This document shows positions 8,161-17,036 of a stretch of DNA of 55,300 nt, piece after piece (position 1 is the stretch's first letter; each line of letters begins with the position of its first letter). The stretch is from a virus, in the IMG/VR virus record IMGVR_UViG_3300014501_000022, positions 1 to 55,300 of that record; one strand, written 5' to 3'. The notes below the pieces were generated by a model. It saw nothing but the letters and a program-made list of their open reading frames with translations, had not been told where the DNA came from and did not search any database. The translations under genes were made by a program, and so were the position numbers.

Positions 8161-9147
8161 GTGGCTGAGAGACAATCGCTAAAGGCAGCTTTAGCTAGCA
8201 TTGAGAAGGATTTGGGTACATCCGTTCAGATGTTAGGCGAGATGGCACCTTTGCAGGTAGAGGCGATCCGCTCTGGATCGTTTCTATTGGACGCGGCGAT
8301 TGGTGTAGGTGGTTATCCTCGCGGTCGCATCGTTGAGATCTTTGGTGCCCCGTCAGGCGGCAAGACGACCATGAGTCTACTTGCTATCGCTCAGGCACAG
8401 AAGGCCGGCGGCCGTGCCGCTTTCATCGACGTAGAACACGCGTTCAGTGTTGAGTATGCTCAGAGCATGGGCATTGATACCGATACGCTTTATTTCGTTC
8501 AGCCGGATTTCGGCGAGCAGGCGCTAGAGATTCTAGAGAGACTTACCGCGACAAATGAGTACGACATCATCGTTCTAGACTCTACAGCTGCGCTACTTCC
8601 TAAGGCGGAGATGGAAGAAGAAGTAGGTAAGCAGTTCATGGCGCTACAGGCTCGTATGCTTAGTCAGGCGATGAGAAAGTTAACTCCTGTTGTTGGTAAG
8701 ACAAAGACAGTTGTTATCTTCATCAACCAGACAAGACAGAACGTAGGCGTTATGTATGGCAACCCTACGACAACGCCTGGCGGAGAAGCATTGAAGTTCT
8801 ATAGTTCCGTACGTCTTAATGTTCGCAGAACTGGTGGATCAGATATCAAGGACGGTAAAGATATCCTAGGTCATCGAATTAATATTACGTGCGTCAAGAA
8901 TAAGGTAGCTCCTCCGCTGAAGTCAGCAGAGCTTACCTTCGTATATGGTAAGGGAATTGATACTGTCTTAGATATGCTAGAGTACGCAACAGACAAGGGC
9001 ATCCTAACAGTAACAGGCCACACCTATACACTTGGTACAAACAAATGGGTGGGACGTGATAACGCAATTAAAGCTATTCAAGAAGATCCATTGTTAACAC
9101 AACAGGTAGAGGAGCTGTTACTGGCCGCTACTTCCCCTAAGGCTTAA
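8161..9147 (+). CDS. recA: RecA-type recombinase
   Basis: 328 residues. It forms filaments on single-stranded DNA and catalyses strand exchange for recombination-dependent replication and repair. Walker A is GAPSGGKTT (residues 62-70), Walker B is IIVLDS, and a family FINQTR segment and PGGEALKF are present. It resembles cellular RecA more than T4 UvsX. I chose GTG 8161 because GGAGAC lies 6 nt upstream and the resulting N-terminus (MAERQSLKAAL) matches RecA. The upstream ATG 8149 has no ribosome-binding site. The gene ends at a strong terminator. Confidence 0.94.
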   Translation: MAERQSLKAALASIEKDLGTSVQMLGEMAPLQVEAIRSGSFLLDAAIGVGGYPRGRIVEIFGAPSGGKTTMSLLAIAQAQKAGGRAAFIDVEHAFSVEYAQSMGIDTDTLYFVQPDFGEQALEILERLTATNEYDIIVLDSTAALLPKAEMEEEVGKQFMALQARMLSQAMRKLTPVVGKTKTVVIFINQTRQNVGVMYGNPTTTPGGEALKFYSSVRLNVRRTGGSDIKDGKDILGHRINITCVKNKVAPPLKSAELTFVYGKGIDTVLDMLEYATDKGILTVTGHTYTLGTNKWVGRDNAIKAIQEDPLLTQQVEELLLAATSPKA

Positions 9148-9166
9148 GCTGTACGTTGCTACCTCC

Positions 9167-9203
9167 ACGGCGTCACGACTTAATCCATCGTGACGCCGTT
9201 TTG
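9167..9203 (+). terminator. Rho-independent terminator after recA
   Basis: A 12-bp perfect stem (9167-9178 with 9188-9199) and 9-nt loop are followed by a short T run. It lies 20 nt after the recA stop. Confidence 0.85.
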
Positions 9204-9226
9204 TATTAAGGGATTAGGAGATATGT

Positions 9227-9688
9227 ATGTCATCAGGTGATTGGGCTTCCATGTATCAAAATCAATATCAGGGTATTGAAAATTCAATAACCCTTCAGAC
9301 TTCTTCGAACGGAAGTATTACCCTAGGAGCTGCTTCTAGTAATAACGTTGTCTTTCAAACGACGAATAGTTACTGGCCTCAGAACTACCAGCCAACTTAC
9401 ACAGATGGCCTGGGTGGATTATACCAACAACAGCCGCAGTACTACGGCGGCAATCCAAACATTGTCCCTGTTACGATAGAGCCAGATAAGCTGAAGAGTA
9501 AGTGGTCGCCCGAGACAGGACCACATGATCATCAAATTGAATGTCGCCTTACCGTAGAGAATGTAAGAGTGTATGCTGAATACTTCTGCTATCATTGTAA
9601 TGAAGTCGTGCATCGTAAGGTGATTTCAAAGTTGCCAAAGAGTATTATGAATAAGAAGTGCTTGCCTAGATTAGTTAAGGGAGTTTAA
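9227..9688 (+). CDS. Gln/Asn/Tyr-rich protein with one CxxC
   Basis: 153 residues. The first about 80 residues are low complexity (Ser, Asn, Gln, Tyr, Gly), possibly disordered or aggregation-prone. The C-terminal half has a compact beta-type segment with a FCYHC pair near residue 123. No family recognised. AGGAG lies upstream. It lies between recA and queE. Confidence 0.6.
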   Translation: MSSGDWASMYQNQYQGIENSITLQTSSNGSITLGAASSNNVVFQTTNSYWPQNYQPTYTDGLGGLYQQQPQYYGGNPNIVPVTIEPDKLKSKWSPETGPHDHQIECRLTVENVRVYAEYFCYHCNEVVHRKVISKLPKSIMNKKCLPRLVKGV

Positions 9689-9690
9689 AA

Positions 9691-10581
9691 ATGTCCGAAC
9701 AGATTGCCGAAGTAACGCCCGTAGCCACAAGTAAGTATCCTGTAGAGCAGGAAACAACGACTACACCCGTTACTACTACAGAAAAACAGATGTTAATATC
9801 TGAGATCTACCCATGTTCTCAGGGAGAGGGACCACTAACTGGTACCCCTTCGATTCTTATCAGGACTTCTACGTGCAATCTTCGTTGCCGTTGGACAGAT
9901 CCCAAGACGGGTAGTCGCAACATTTGTGACACTCCTTTTACGAGTTGGAACCCGGATTTAAACAATCCAATGACTACACAGGAGATTTATGACAAAACAA
10001 TCCTACTTGCCACCAAAAAAGACGACGGAACCGATAGAAAAGGACCCATCACTCATGCGATTGTCAGTGGCGGCGAGCCTACTCTATGGGGAACGGATCT
10101 GGCAGATCTATCGCTAGGACTTCTAGTGTCAGGGTTTCATATTACCATTGAGACTAACGGCACCAAGTATGTCGAGATCAACTCTAAGCAGAAGAGGAAG
10201 GGAGGCGCACCGTTAGATCTGACAGGAAACATCTTATTCTCGATCTCCCCGAAGTTAGCATCCTCTACGCCGTTTGGCTCAGCTTACGAGAAGGAACACA
10301 ACAAGTTGCGCATTAATTACGTAGTTTTAGATGCGCTTCTAAAGAGATATCCTTCTTATCTTAAGTTCGTGGTAACTGGACCAGATGACCTTAAAGAGAT
10401 CCTTGAAATCCAGAAGGAGCTTAAGCTTCCCTCACAGCGCGTCTTCTTAATGCCAGAAGGTATTACTAGAGATGAGATCCTTGAACACGGTCCTGCAATT
10501 AACGACCTTTGCATGGAGTACGGATTCCGTTACTCTCCTAGAGAGCACGTGATCCTTTACAATAACAAACGGAAGACCTAA
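9691..10581 (+). CDS. queE: QueE, 7-carboxy-7-deazaguanine synthase (radical SAM)
   Basis: 296 residues. It converts 6-carboxytetrahydropterin to 7-carboxy-7-deazaguanine using SAM and a 4Fe-4S cluster. Family marks are SQGEGPLTGTPS (substrate and SAM region), the SGGEPT motif and the ETNGT motif. The cluster cysteines C62, C66 and C79 show CX3CX12C spacing instead of CX3CX2C, because about ten residues are inserted before the conserved CDTPFTSW. About 32 extra N-terminal residues are Thr/Val-rich. AGGGAG precedes the ATG. Confidence 0.93.
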   Translation: MSEQIAEVTPVATSKYPVEQETTTTPVTTTEKQMLISEIYPCSQGEGPLTGTPSILIRTSTCNLRCRWTDPKTGSRNICDTPFTSWNPDLNNPMTTQEIYDKTILLATKKDDGTDRKGPITHAIVSGGEPTLWGTDLADLSLGLLVSGFHITIETNGTKYVEINSKQKRKGGAPLDLTGNILFSISPKLASSTPFGSAYEKEHNKLRINYVVLDALLKRYPSYLKFVVTGPDDLKEILEIQKELKLPSQRVFLMPEGITRDEILEHGPAINDLCMEYGFRYSPREHVILYNNKRKT

Positions 10582-10769
10582 TGTCTAGGTGGTGGCCTAA
10601 GCCCGTAGAGCAGTTGCTGTGTTGCTTGGTCACTCCGAATTATACGTGTGGGATCTGCAAGTATAGACTATGTTATGAATGCTACCACACTTATTTAGCT
10701 GAGACAGATATCCGTGAATACATATTAGAAAATGTAACGATGTGCCCTGCCTGTGGAGAACTAGGATGA
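10581..10769 (+). CDS. Small treble-clef/RING-like zinc protein
   Basis: 62 residues with paired cysteines CGIC, CYEC and CPAC, plus an LCYEC-YH stretch, suggesting two zinc sites. It overlaps queE by TAATG and the next gene by ATGA. Function unknown. It is one of several tiny CxxC proteins in this genome. Confidence 0.65.
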   Translation: MSRWWPKPVEQLLCCLVTPNYTCGICKYRLCYECYHTYLAETDIREYILENVTMCPACGELG

Positions 10770-11230
10770 TAGACTACGAAAAGATAAATAAGGAATATCG
10801 TAAAATTTATAAAGACCTAGATTCTGACACAGGCAGGGCTTCTCCTCTCCTAGTTCAAAATAAGATACCCGTAGCAGAAGGGTTGCCTTTACATATTCGT
10901 TGTTTCTTAATGCACAGAATGCTGTACCAGACTAATCTAGAGACAACGATCACGATGGATCCTAACAAATTCGTGTGTACAGTATCTTATTATGATCGTT
11001 ACGAAATGCCTTTAATCGGTCGTCAAATTACTATCAGCTTTGCTGAGATGGCAGATCTGTGGACGATATCTGGTATTAAGAATGCGGAGACAGTCTCCAG
11101 TGGCGATATCAATACGACTCTCCCCCTGCTACTAGAAGGGTATTTATTAAAGCTAGGGTACGCTATGCAGCCAGTAGTTATCAAGAAGAAGGGTATCTTA
11201 GAAATACTATGGCAATTGATTAGACGCTAA
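10766..11230 (+). CDS. Hypothetical protein
   Basis: 154 residues from ATG 10766, which overlaps the preceding TGA. A longer frame from 10742 would overlap more and lacks support. The N-terminus (MIDYEK, RK, DLDSD) resembles the protein at 6886. The rest is mixed alpha/beta with no recognised motif. Its stop overlaps the SbcC-half start (TAATG). Confidence 0.65.
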   Translation: MIDYEKINKEYRKIYKDLDSDTGRASPLLVQNKIPVAEGLPLHIRCFLMHRMLYQTNLETTITMDPNKFVCTVSYYDRYEMPLIGRQITISFAEMADLWTISGIKNAETVSSGDINTTLPLLLEGYLLKLGYAMQPVVIKKKGILEILWQLIRR

Positions 11231-12231
11231 TGATCCATCTTAAAGAACTAGTAGTCAACGACTTCCAAACACACGTTAATACTAAGATAGAGCTGCACCC
11301 TAACTTCAATGTTATAGTGGGTTCTACGCGCTCGGGTAAGAGTAGTATTGTTCGTGCGCTAGACTTCTTGTTATATAATAACTGGTACGAAGACTATCAT
11401 CGCTTTGACGCTGTACGTCCAGCCGAGATCATAGCTAAGCTATCAACTGGCAAGACAGTTATTCGCCAGAAGAGTCTGAAGGTAAATAAGATCTTAATCC
11501 TAGAGGGAAAAGATACGCAACGCTTTGAGGCTTTTGGCACTACTCTACCCTCAGAGGTCACTGCCGCTTTAGGCATTATCCCAATTGATATCGGGGTAAA
11601 AGATCCCCTATTCGCAAACATCGCTAACCAAGACGACCCTCTTTTCTTATTGTACTCTGCTGGTACGGATAGAACGAGAGTACTCAGTCGCTTATCAGGT
11701 CTGCATTGGATAGATTATGCTCTTAGGGACCTCTCCAAAGATCGCCGAACGAAGTCTACAGAGGTACAGTTTCTGCAGGAGACTAACGAACAGTTACTGG
11801 AGAAGCTTCGCGCCTTTAAGAATATAAAAGATTATCGCGACACATTAGCGACAGAACAAGAGAGACTAACGAGGGTAAAGAAGGTTTCGACCTTACTACA
11901 AAAGAGTCGTGTATTATTAAGTAGAACTGCGTCGTGGAAGAAAGATTATCAGATGGTCCAGAATTTGAAGACCATTAATTTTCCTGTTGAAGTAGCTCGT
12001 TTGGAAAAGCTAATTTATCTACAGTCAGACATTTTGCAGCCGCTACGAGATACCATTCGTAAGTTAGCTACAAATAATCTGTCGATTAACAACACGCAAA
12101 CGTATCTACGAACGTTAGCAGAGACCAAAGCAAGCCTCGAAGCACAGATAGTTGAAGAGCTTACTAAGGTACCTACCTGCGAAGCATGCGGGCAAGAGAT
12201 CCGACAACACGTTAAGGGAGCACATGAGTAA
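11230..12231 (+). CDS. sbcC (N-half): SbcC/Rad50 N-terminal half ending in the zinc hook
   Basis: 333 residues. The N-terminal lobe of an SMC-type ATPase carries Walker [10 protein letters not shown] (residues 31-39) and a Q-loop region (NQDDPL). A coiled coil follows from about residue 170, then a zinc-hook CEAC (C317, C320) just 13 residues before the stop. There is no ABC signature or Walker B. These are in the separate protein at 15997. SbcD lies between the halves at 13732. Together they should form an Mre11-Rad50-type nuclease for DNA ends, hairpins and recombination. Confidence 0.88.
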   Translation: MIHLKELVVNDFQTHVNTKIELHPNFNVIVGSTRSGKSSIVRALDFLLYNNWYEDYHRFDAVRPAEIIAKLSTGKTVIRQKSLKVNKILILEGKDTQRFEAFGTTLPSEVTAALGIIPIDIGVKDPLFANIANQDDPLFLLYSAGTDRTRVLSRLSGLHWIDYALRDLSKDRRTKSTEVQFLQETNEQLLEKLRAFKNIKDYRDTLATEQERLTRVKKVSTLLQKSRVLLSRTASWKKDYQMVQNLKTINFPVEVARLEKLIYLQSDILQPLRDTIRKLATNNLSINNTQTYLRTLAETKASLEAQIVEELTKVPTCEACGQEIRQHVKGAHE

Positions 12232-12919
12232 AAGAGGAAGACGTTATAATGACGAAGAAGAGACGTTTCCGCCGGTTACGTTTACACTAAAGACGTTAAC
12301 GGTTCGTACTCCACGACAGAAACAGTATCTAGAAACGGTTAGTAAGTCAGAATTAACCTTCGCTATCGGCCCAGCAGGTACAGGTAAGACCTTTCTTGCC
12401 GTATCCTGTGCGCTCAAAGCATTGAAGGATAACGCAGTTAACCGAATAGTCATCACGCGCCCTATTGTAGAGGCTGGTGAGAAGCTAGGATTCCTGCCGG
12501 GAGATCTTCAGGAGAAGGTCAATCCTTACCTACGTCCTATCTTCGATTCCTTTATCGCTCTAGTAGGCCCGGATAAGTTTATGAACCTTTGGGATAACGG
12601 TACAATTGAAATTGCCCCGTTAGCATACATGCGCGGTAGAACGTTAGAACAGTCGTTTATTATTCTTGACGAAGCGCAGAATACAACTCAAGAGCAAATG
12701 AAGATGTTCTTAACTCGTATGGGAGCTGGATCTAAGATGATCATCACTGGCGATGTAACCCAGATCGATTTACCTCAGAAAGCTTTCTCTGGGCTAGTTC
12801 ACGCCGATAAAGTATTGTCTAGCTTAGACTGTATTGGCTTTATACGTTTCAGTGATGAAGACGTTGTACGTCATCCTCTCGTGAAGAAAATTGTCGCAGC
12901 ATACACAGCTGCAGGATAA
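12224..12919 (+). CDS. phoH: PhoH-like ATPase
   Basis: 231 residues from ATG 12224, overlapping the SbcC half by 8 nt. Walker A GPAGTGKT and Walker [10 protein letters not shown], with [18 protein letters not shown] and [11 protein letters not shown], identify the PhoH family. PhoH-like proteins are very common in phages and are thought to be RNA helicase/ATPase-type enzymes. Their phage role is unsettled. Confidence 0.95.
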   Translation: MSKRGRRYNDEEETFPPVTFTLKTLTVRTPRQKQYLETVSKSELTFAIGPAGTGKTFLAVSCALKALKDNAVNRIVITRPIVEAGEKLGFLPGDLQEKVNPYLRPIFDSFIALVGPDKFMNLWDNGTIEIAPLAYMRGRTLEQSFIILDEAQNTTQEQMKMFLTRMGAGSKMIITGDVTQIDLPQKAFSGLVHADKVLSSLDCIGFIRFSDEDVVRHPLVKKIVAAYTAAG

Positions 12920-12921
12920 CT

Positions 12922-13359
12922 ATGAGCAAGAAAACCGCATCAGTCATACCCAATCCATTACGCATAGGTAAGACTCTCGGTGTCTTTACTGTTGATAAGG
13001 ATGGTCCTCAGATGCACATGAACTTAAAGGCCATCGAAGAAAAGGCTGAGAGAATATCTAAGGTAATCGGTAAGCAGTTGACATCAGAGGACGTTGCCCT
13101 GTTTACATTCCTACATGAGATGGCTCACTATCGTCAGTGGAAGGAAGGTAGAGTAACGACTAAGGACTTCAGAGACATCAAGTTCAAAGAGACAGCTAGA
13201 GCTAAGCAGCTTGAAGTTGACGCTGACGCTGACGCTGTTGAATTCATTAAGAAGACCGTCTTCAAAGATAAGTGGACTACTCGAACTCTGCGAGCCATGG
13301 TCGGCGCTGAGAAGACGCTCACGTTAGAACAAGCACGCGACTTAGGTATTATAAGTTAA
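12922..13359 (+). CDS. Small HEXXH zincin-like protein
   Basis: 145 residues. H65-E66-M-A-H69 forms an HEXXH metallopeptidase motif in the helix FTFLHEMAHYRQW. A downstream acidic run EVDADADAVEF near residues 96-106 could supply the third ligand, as in SprT-like or ImmA/IrrE-like zincins. The family cannot be fixed by eye. It overlaps the next gene by TAATG and sits among repair genes. Confidence 0.65.
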   Translation: MSKKTASVIPNPLRIGKTLGVFTVDKDGPQMHMNLKAIEEKAERISKVIGKQLTSEDVALFTFLHEMAHYRQWKEGRVTTKDFRDIKFKETARAKQLEVDADADAVEFIKKTVFKDKWTTRTLRAMVGAEKTLTLEQARDLGIIS

Positions 13360-13565
13360 TGGCTAAGAGAAAATATAGCACCCAATCGGATCTTGCTACT
13401 TACCATGTCATTAAAATGAATGGTAAGAAGTTAAGTGGAGTACAGCGAATTAAAGTAGCTACAGGTCTAGATGACGACCTGCGTACTATAGTTACTTTAG
13501 AATTTGTTATCAAGGCAGGGAGCCTCAAAGCAGATGGTGAAGTAATTGAATTCGATATGTTATAA
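13359..13565 (+). CDS. Small hypothetical protein
   Basis: 68 residues, beta-type with a basic N-terminus and acidic end. Start overlaps the previous stop. No family recognised. Confidence 0.55.
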   Translation: MAKRKYSTQSDLATYHVIKMNGKKLSGVQRIKVATGLDDDLRTIVTLEFVIKAGSLKADGEVIEFDML

Positions 13566-13574
13566 GGAGATCGT

Positions 13575-13739
13575 ATGGCTAAGAAACTAAAAGGATCACT
13601 CGTACCTGAAGGTGTTGATTATACGACGTGGGTATGTACTGCGTCTGTAAAAGATCTAGTCGCCGAGATGAAGTATCAGAATGAGAAGTTGTCGAAGATA
13701 CTCGAGATAAAACCAAAGAAGAAAAAGAAGAATGCTTAA
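13575..13739 (+). CDS. Small basic protein (54 aa)
   Basis: ATG 13575 follows a good AAGGAG ribosome-binding site. The frame runs 54 codons, with a C-terminal tail of several consecutive lysines, to a TAA that overlaps the sbcD start. No motif beyond the basic tail. Confidence 0.65.
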   Translation: MAKKLKGSLVPEGVDYTTWVCTASVKDLVAEMKYQNEKLSKILEIKPKKKKKNA

Positions 13740-14652
13740 AGCACTTGTAGTAGGAGATTGTCACTTCTGCGATTACGTTCCCGTTAAGAGGATTGACAAC
13801 TTCTTAGAAGCTCAATTCATAAAGATTGAGAAGATTAAGAGCATCGCAGGTGAGCGTAACTGCGATGCGATTATTCTCTTGGGCGATGTATTTGATAAGG
13901 CCCGTCCAGAGATATGGCTCGTCAATAAAGTAATGGACCGCTTCCGTGATAGTCCCTGCGTAGTTATGTCGGTCACAGGCAACCACGACTTACAAGGCTG
14001 TCGCGATGGCGTCCCAGGGACTGCGCTTGGTAATATGTTCACAGCAGGAGTGTTCAAGAGAATGGATGGCGACTCCGAACTGCTAGGCATCCCTATTAGA
14101 ACTATCAACCATACTCGAGAGCACAAGGCGTCATTATATGCGACGGACACACCTAGAATTATATTTACACATAACATGGTTACGCCTCAAGTCGCGCCTT
14201 TTGAACACGTCTTCGTCGACGATGTACTCGCGGCGGCTAAGGATTGCTTTATCTTCGCTGGTGATTTTCATCCACCGTTTGAGAAGCATGACAATGTAAC
14301 TAAGTCGCATATTATAAATCCTGGCGTTTTAACTCGCACAAGTATTGCGGAAAAAGATATTGATCCAAGTGTAATATATTTTGAAGCAACACCTGAAGAC
14401 CTTGTAGTATATCATGAGAAGATTTCTTTAGGATGTCCGAAGGGAGAATTGATCTTTGATATCGCTTCTCACGAAGCAACAAAGTCAGATGAATTGAATC
14501 TCAAGCAATTCATTGATAGTATCTCCCAGACGAAGTTTGAAAGTCAGGACATCGAGAAGTTAATTCAAGAAGTAGGAACGGCAAATAAAGTGCCAACCAA
14601 TATAATTAAAGAAGCAACAAATCGAATAAAAGAGGCTAAAACCTTAGCCTAG
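13732..14652 (+). CDS. sbcD: SbcD/Mre11-like nuclease
   Basis: 306 residues with calcineurin-like metallophosphoesterase motifs in order: GDCHF, GDVFD, GNHD, THN and GDFHPP. It is the nuclease partner of the SbcC/Rad50 ATPase, whose halves flank it at 11230 and 15997. In phages this pair processes DNA ends for recombination. The C-terminal about 90 residues are helical and may bind the ATPase coiled coil. It ends in TAG, one of only four TAG stops I found on the + strand. Confidence 0.9.
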   Translation: MLKALVVGDCHFCDYVPVKRIDNFLEAQFIKIEKIKSIAGERNCDAIILLGDVFDKARPEIWLVNKVMDRFRDSPCVVMSVTGNHDLQGCRDGVPGTALGNMFTAGVFKRMDGDSELLGIPIRTINHTREHKASLYATDTPRIIFTHNMVTPQVAPFEHVFVDDVLAAAKDCFIFAGDFHPPFEKHDNVTKSHIINPGVLTRTSIAEKDIDPSVIYFEATPEDLVVYHEKISLGCPKGELIFDIASHEATKSDELNLKQFIDSISQTKFESQDIEKLIQEVGTANKVPTNIIKEATNRIKEAKTLA

Positions 14653-14660
14653 GAGACAAG

Positions 14661-14891
14661 ATGAACTTAGTAGTCGCCAACCTAAAGGCTCGTGTCGTTA
14701 GTACGTTAAGCAATCGCGGACCGCTTAAGTTTTCAAACTTAGCGCGCACCCTCCGCAGTCGTGATGAGAAGAGACTCGATAATGTTTTACAGGACCTTCG
14801 TCGCACGGGTCAGATTCATTTCATCAACCCTACAGCCGGATGGGATATCGGTAAGGGTAAAGTATATACGCCAATGCAGAGGAGTTTCTAG
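14661..14891 (+). CDS. Small winged-helix-like protein
   Basis: 76 residues. The pattern of helices followed by a Arg-rich recognition-type helix and a short wing (LQDLRRTGQIHF) resembles a winged helix, so DNA binding is plausible. AGGAGAC lies upstream. The stop is TAG, two bases before the queD start region. Confidence 0.55.
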   Translation: MNLVVANLKARVVSTLSNRGPLKFSNLARTLRSRDEKRLDNVLQDLRRTGQIHFINPTAGWDIGKGKVYTPMQRSF

Positions 14892-14892
14892 A

Positions 14893-15348
14893 ATGAAGAT
14901 TTCCAAAGACCTAAAGTTCGAAGCAGGCCATAGGCTTGCAGCGGGCTACCCCGGCAATTGCCAACACGCTCATGGTCACAGTTATGTCGTGACTGTCGAG
15001 ATGGATTCTATAGGTACATTGAACAAGTATGGTTTCGTTAAGGACTTCAATGACTATAAGCTTCTAAAGGAATGGGTTGATAACAACTGGGATCACGCAT
15101 TCTTAGTTGCTAAGGAAGATACGACGATGTTGGACTTCTTGATTGAGAATGATCAACGTCATTACGTCTTCGAGCGTAACCCTACGGCTGAGAACATCGC
15201 TGAGAAGCTATTCGCAGTCGCTACTGACTTACTCAACGATGACTTCTCAAAGGTAAGTAAGGTACTTGTTAAGGAGACAGCTTCGTCGGAAGCAGTCTAC
15301 ACAACTGCAGATCTACCTGCAACGGCGTACATGGCGTCATTACCGTAA
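14893..15348 (+). CDS. queD: QueD, 6-carboxy-5,6,7,8-tetrahydropterin synthase
   Basis: 151 residues from ATG 14893 (a longer frame from 14761 only reads through the preceding gene). It converts dihydroneopterin triphosphate to 6-carboxytetrahydropterin. Zinc ligands are H13 (AGHRL) with H27 and H29 (HAHGHS), and the catalytic Cys is C23. NPTAENIAEKLF and an ETASSEAVY segment are family features. It is the second step of the preQ0 pathway here. Confidence 0.94.
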   Translation: MKISKDLKFEAGHRLAAGYPGNCQHAHGHSYVVTVEMDSIGTLNKYGFVKDFNDYKLLKEWVDNNWDHAFLVAKEDTTMLDFLIENDQRHYVFERNPTAENIAEKLFAVATDLLNDDFSKVSKVLVKETASSEAVYTTADLPATAYMASLP

Positions 15349-15609
15349 ATGAAGATAAACCAGTTACGAGATCAACTCGCTGATCTCAAGAAGAAGGAAG
15401 CCGTCGCTCAAAGCCGCGAACAGCTGCTTGACGAAGAGAAGCAGAAACTTCTTGCAGATATAGATGACTTGTATCGTATGGTTAGATTGCTAGGCGTAAT
15501 CGCCCCGGAAGCGCTTACGCCTAGCAATCTATCTAACGTAGCTACATTACTTCAGCAGCACATAGATAAAGAGTTGACGCAAAGCAATCTACCTAAGGAG
15601 TTATTGTAA
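15349..15609 (+). CDS. Coiled-coil hypothetical protein
   Basis: 86 residues starting on the base after the queD stop. The first 45 residues are a Lys/Glu/Gln-rich heptad helix, followed by a short helical C-terminus. No known function. TAATG links it to the next gene. Confidence 0.6.
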   Translation: MKINQLRDQLADLKKKEAVAQSREQLLDEEKQKLLADIDDLYRMVRLLGVIAPEALTPSNLSNVATLLQQHIDKELTQSNLPKELL

Positions 15610-15800
15610 TGCCCCCAAAGAACCCTCTCAAGACGATTAAGGAATACCGTGATAAAGGCTACGTCATAGAGGTCTCTATGGACTCCGTGCGCACGTCATA
15701 CACGGTCAACATGTTCACCCCTAAGGACGTTAGAAAGTTCACCGTGCCTTTCAGTAAGGTACAGTTACATGATCTACACAATGCAGTAAGAGGGTTATGA
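15609..15800 (+). CDS. Small hypothetical protein
   Basis: 63 residues. It shares a loose pattern with the next gene (a Lys-rich helix, then GY and alternating strand residues ending in a Tyr/Phe-x-P turn), hinting at a tandem duplication. Function unknown. Confidence 0.55.
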   Translation: MPPKNPLKTIKEYRDKGYVIEVSMDSVRTSYTVNMFTPKDVRKFTVPFSKVQLHDLHNAVRGL

Positions 15801-16000
15801 AAGAAGACATCCTAGACGAAGTTAAGTCTCGTATAAAGCAGGGCTATAAGGGTGAACTACTCTATAACTATAGAGCAGGCGTGTACGAGATTACTACTTA
15901 CAGACCTAACTCCGAGAACTCCGATCATAAGTTACACAAGATAGCGCGTGGACTATATGATCCTACCGAACTAATCGAAGCAGTATACGGGAAGCAATGA
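15797..16000 (+). CDS. Small hypothetical protein
   Basis: 67 residues, overlapping its neighbours by ATGA at both ends (TGA stops). Possibly a distant duplicate of the preceding small gene. Function unknown. Confidence 0.55.
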   Translation: MKEDILDEVKSRIKQGYKGELLYNYRAGVYEITTYRPNSENSDHKLHKIARGLYDPTELIEAVYGKQ

Positions 16001-16638
16001 CACTAGAGCAGTTTGAAAGAAGCGTTGCAATTGCAGAGAATAAGCTTCGCAATCTAGAAGGACAACAGGAAAGTCTCAATAACCAGTACAAAGAGAACCT
16101 GACGTCCATTAGAGATGCAGAGGTTCTTTCTGATGTCTTCTTGAAGGCATCTACCCTCCTACAGCTCGTATCCGAAGAGACTCGTGAGCGAAGTATCGGC
16201 AAGATCGAGTCTATCGTTACCCAGGCGATTCAAGAGGTATACGGTGACAAAGCCCTTAAGTTTAAGATTGTATTTGAAAATAAGCGAAGTGCTGTATCGG
16301 TTGAGTTCAAACTGTGGGATGAAAATCTCAAGCAATTTTTAAACATTGTCCGCTGTGAAGCCGGTGGTATCAAGAATATCATCGCAGCTATTCTACGCCT
16401 AGTAGTTATTGACCTCTACCATCCTAAGATAGAAGGACCCGTCATCCTAGATGAGATTGGCGTTCACATTAGCCAGGAGCATCGGGCTCGCTTTGGTAAG
16501 TTCTTACAGCAGTATAGTAAGTTAACCGGCCGACAGATCATTCTCGTCTCACACTTAGAGAAGGTAAACGAGTTCGCTGACAAGAAGATTCGTCTACGCC
16601 GAGTAGGAACTGACTGCGAGGTATCTTACGATGGCTAA
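15997..16638 (+). CDS. sbcC (C-half): SbcC/Rad50 C-terminal half
   Basis: 213 residues. It begins with a coiled coil (about residues 1-60). The ATPase C-lobe follows: the ABC-signature-equivalent EAGGIKNI (from E121), Walker B GPVILDEIG (D152, E153) and the H-loop LVSH (H186). It has no Walker A. It is the missing half of the protein at 11230, which ends just after its zinc hook, so the break in the polypeptide falls at the hook apex. It overlaps the next gene by 8 nt. Confidence 0.87.
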   Translation: MTLEQFERSVAIAENKLRNLEGQQESLNNQYKENLTSIRDAEVLSDVFLKASTLLQLVSEETRERSIGKIESIVTQAIQEVYGDKALKFKIVFENKRSAVSVEFKLWDENLKQFLNIVRCEAGGIKNIIAAILRLVVIDLYHPKIEGPVILDEIGVHISQEHRARFGKFLQQYSKLTGRQIILVSHLEKVNEFADKKIRLRRVGTDCEVSYDG

Positions 16639-17032
16639 GAAAAAGAAGAAGAAAGTACCTCTTCGTAAGTTATTAAGTCGCGCCCACAAGAAGGCGGACA
16701 AGGCATTCAGCATATACATTAGAACGGTTACTATAGGTAACTATTCTAAGTGCCCGCTATGTCAGCTAGAGCCTGTTCAGTGCTGCTTCCACTTCGTAAG
16801 ACGCGGTCGCAAAATTTTACGTTGGGATCCTCGCAATGTGATTGGCGCATGTAACAAATGCAACTTTAAAGAGTATAGAGATCCTGACTTATCTCGCGCT
16901 TGGTATATACGACAGTTTGGTGTAGATCAATATTTATCTTTAGTAGACGAATCTAAACAGTCGTACCAGCCTACATTAGAAGACCTTCAGAAAATTATTG
17001 ATATGTATACCGATAAGTTAAAGGGATTGTAA
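16631..17032 (+). CDS. NinG/Rap-like recombination endonuclease
   Basis: 133 residues. A Lys-rich N-terminus leads to CPLC and then NVIGACNKCNFKEYRDP, a zinc-binding HNH-type arrangement like lambda NinG (Rap), which promotes recombination and cuts Holliday junctions. The ending, WYIRQFGVDQYLSL then a helix, also follows NinG. Placement after SbcC fits recombination. The nuclease activity is inferred. Confidence 0.68.
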   Translation: MAKKKKKKVPLRKLLSRAHKKADKAFSIYIRTVTIGNYSKCPLCQLEPVQCCFHFVRRGRKILRWDPRNVIGACNKCNFKEYRDPDLSRAWYIRQFGVDQYLSLVDESKQSYQPTLEDLQKIIDMYTDKLKGL

Positions 17033-17036
17033 GTTG

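Noticed and set aside
10742-11230. Longer version of the 10766 gene starting at 10742
   Set aside because: The extra codons merely re-read the upstream zinc-protein gene. ATG 10766 forms the usual ATGA overlap.
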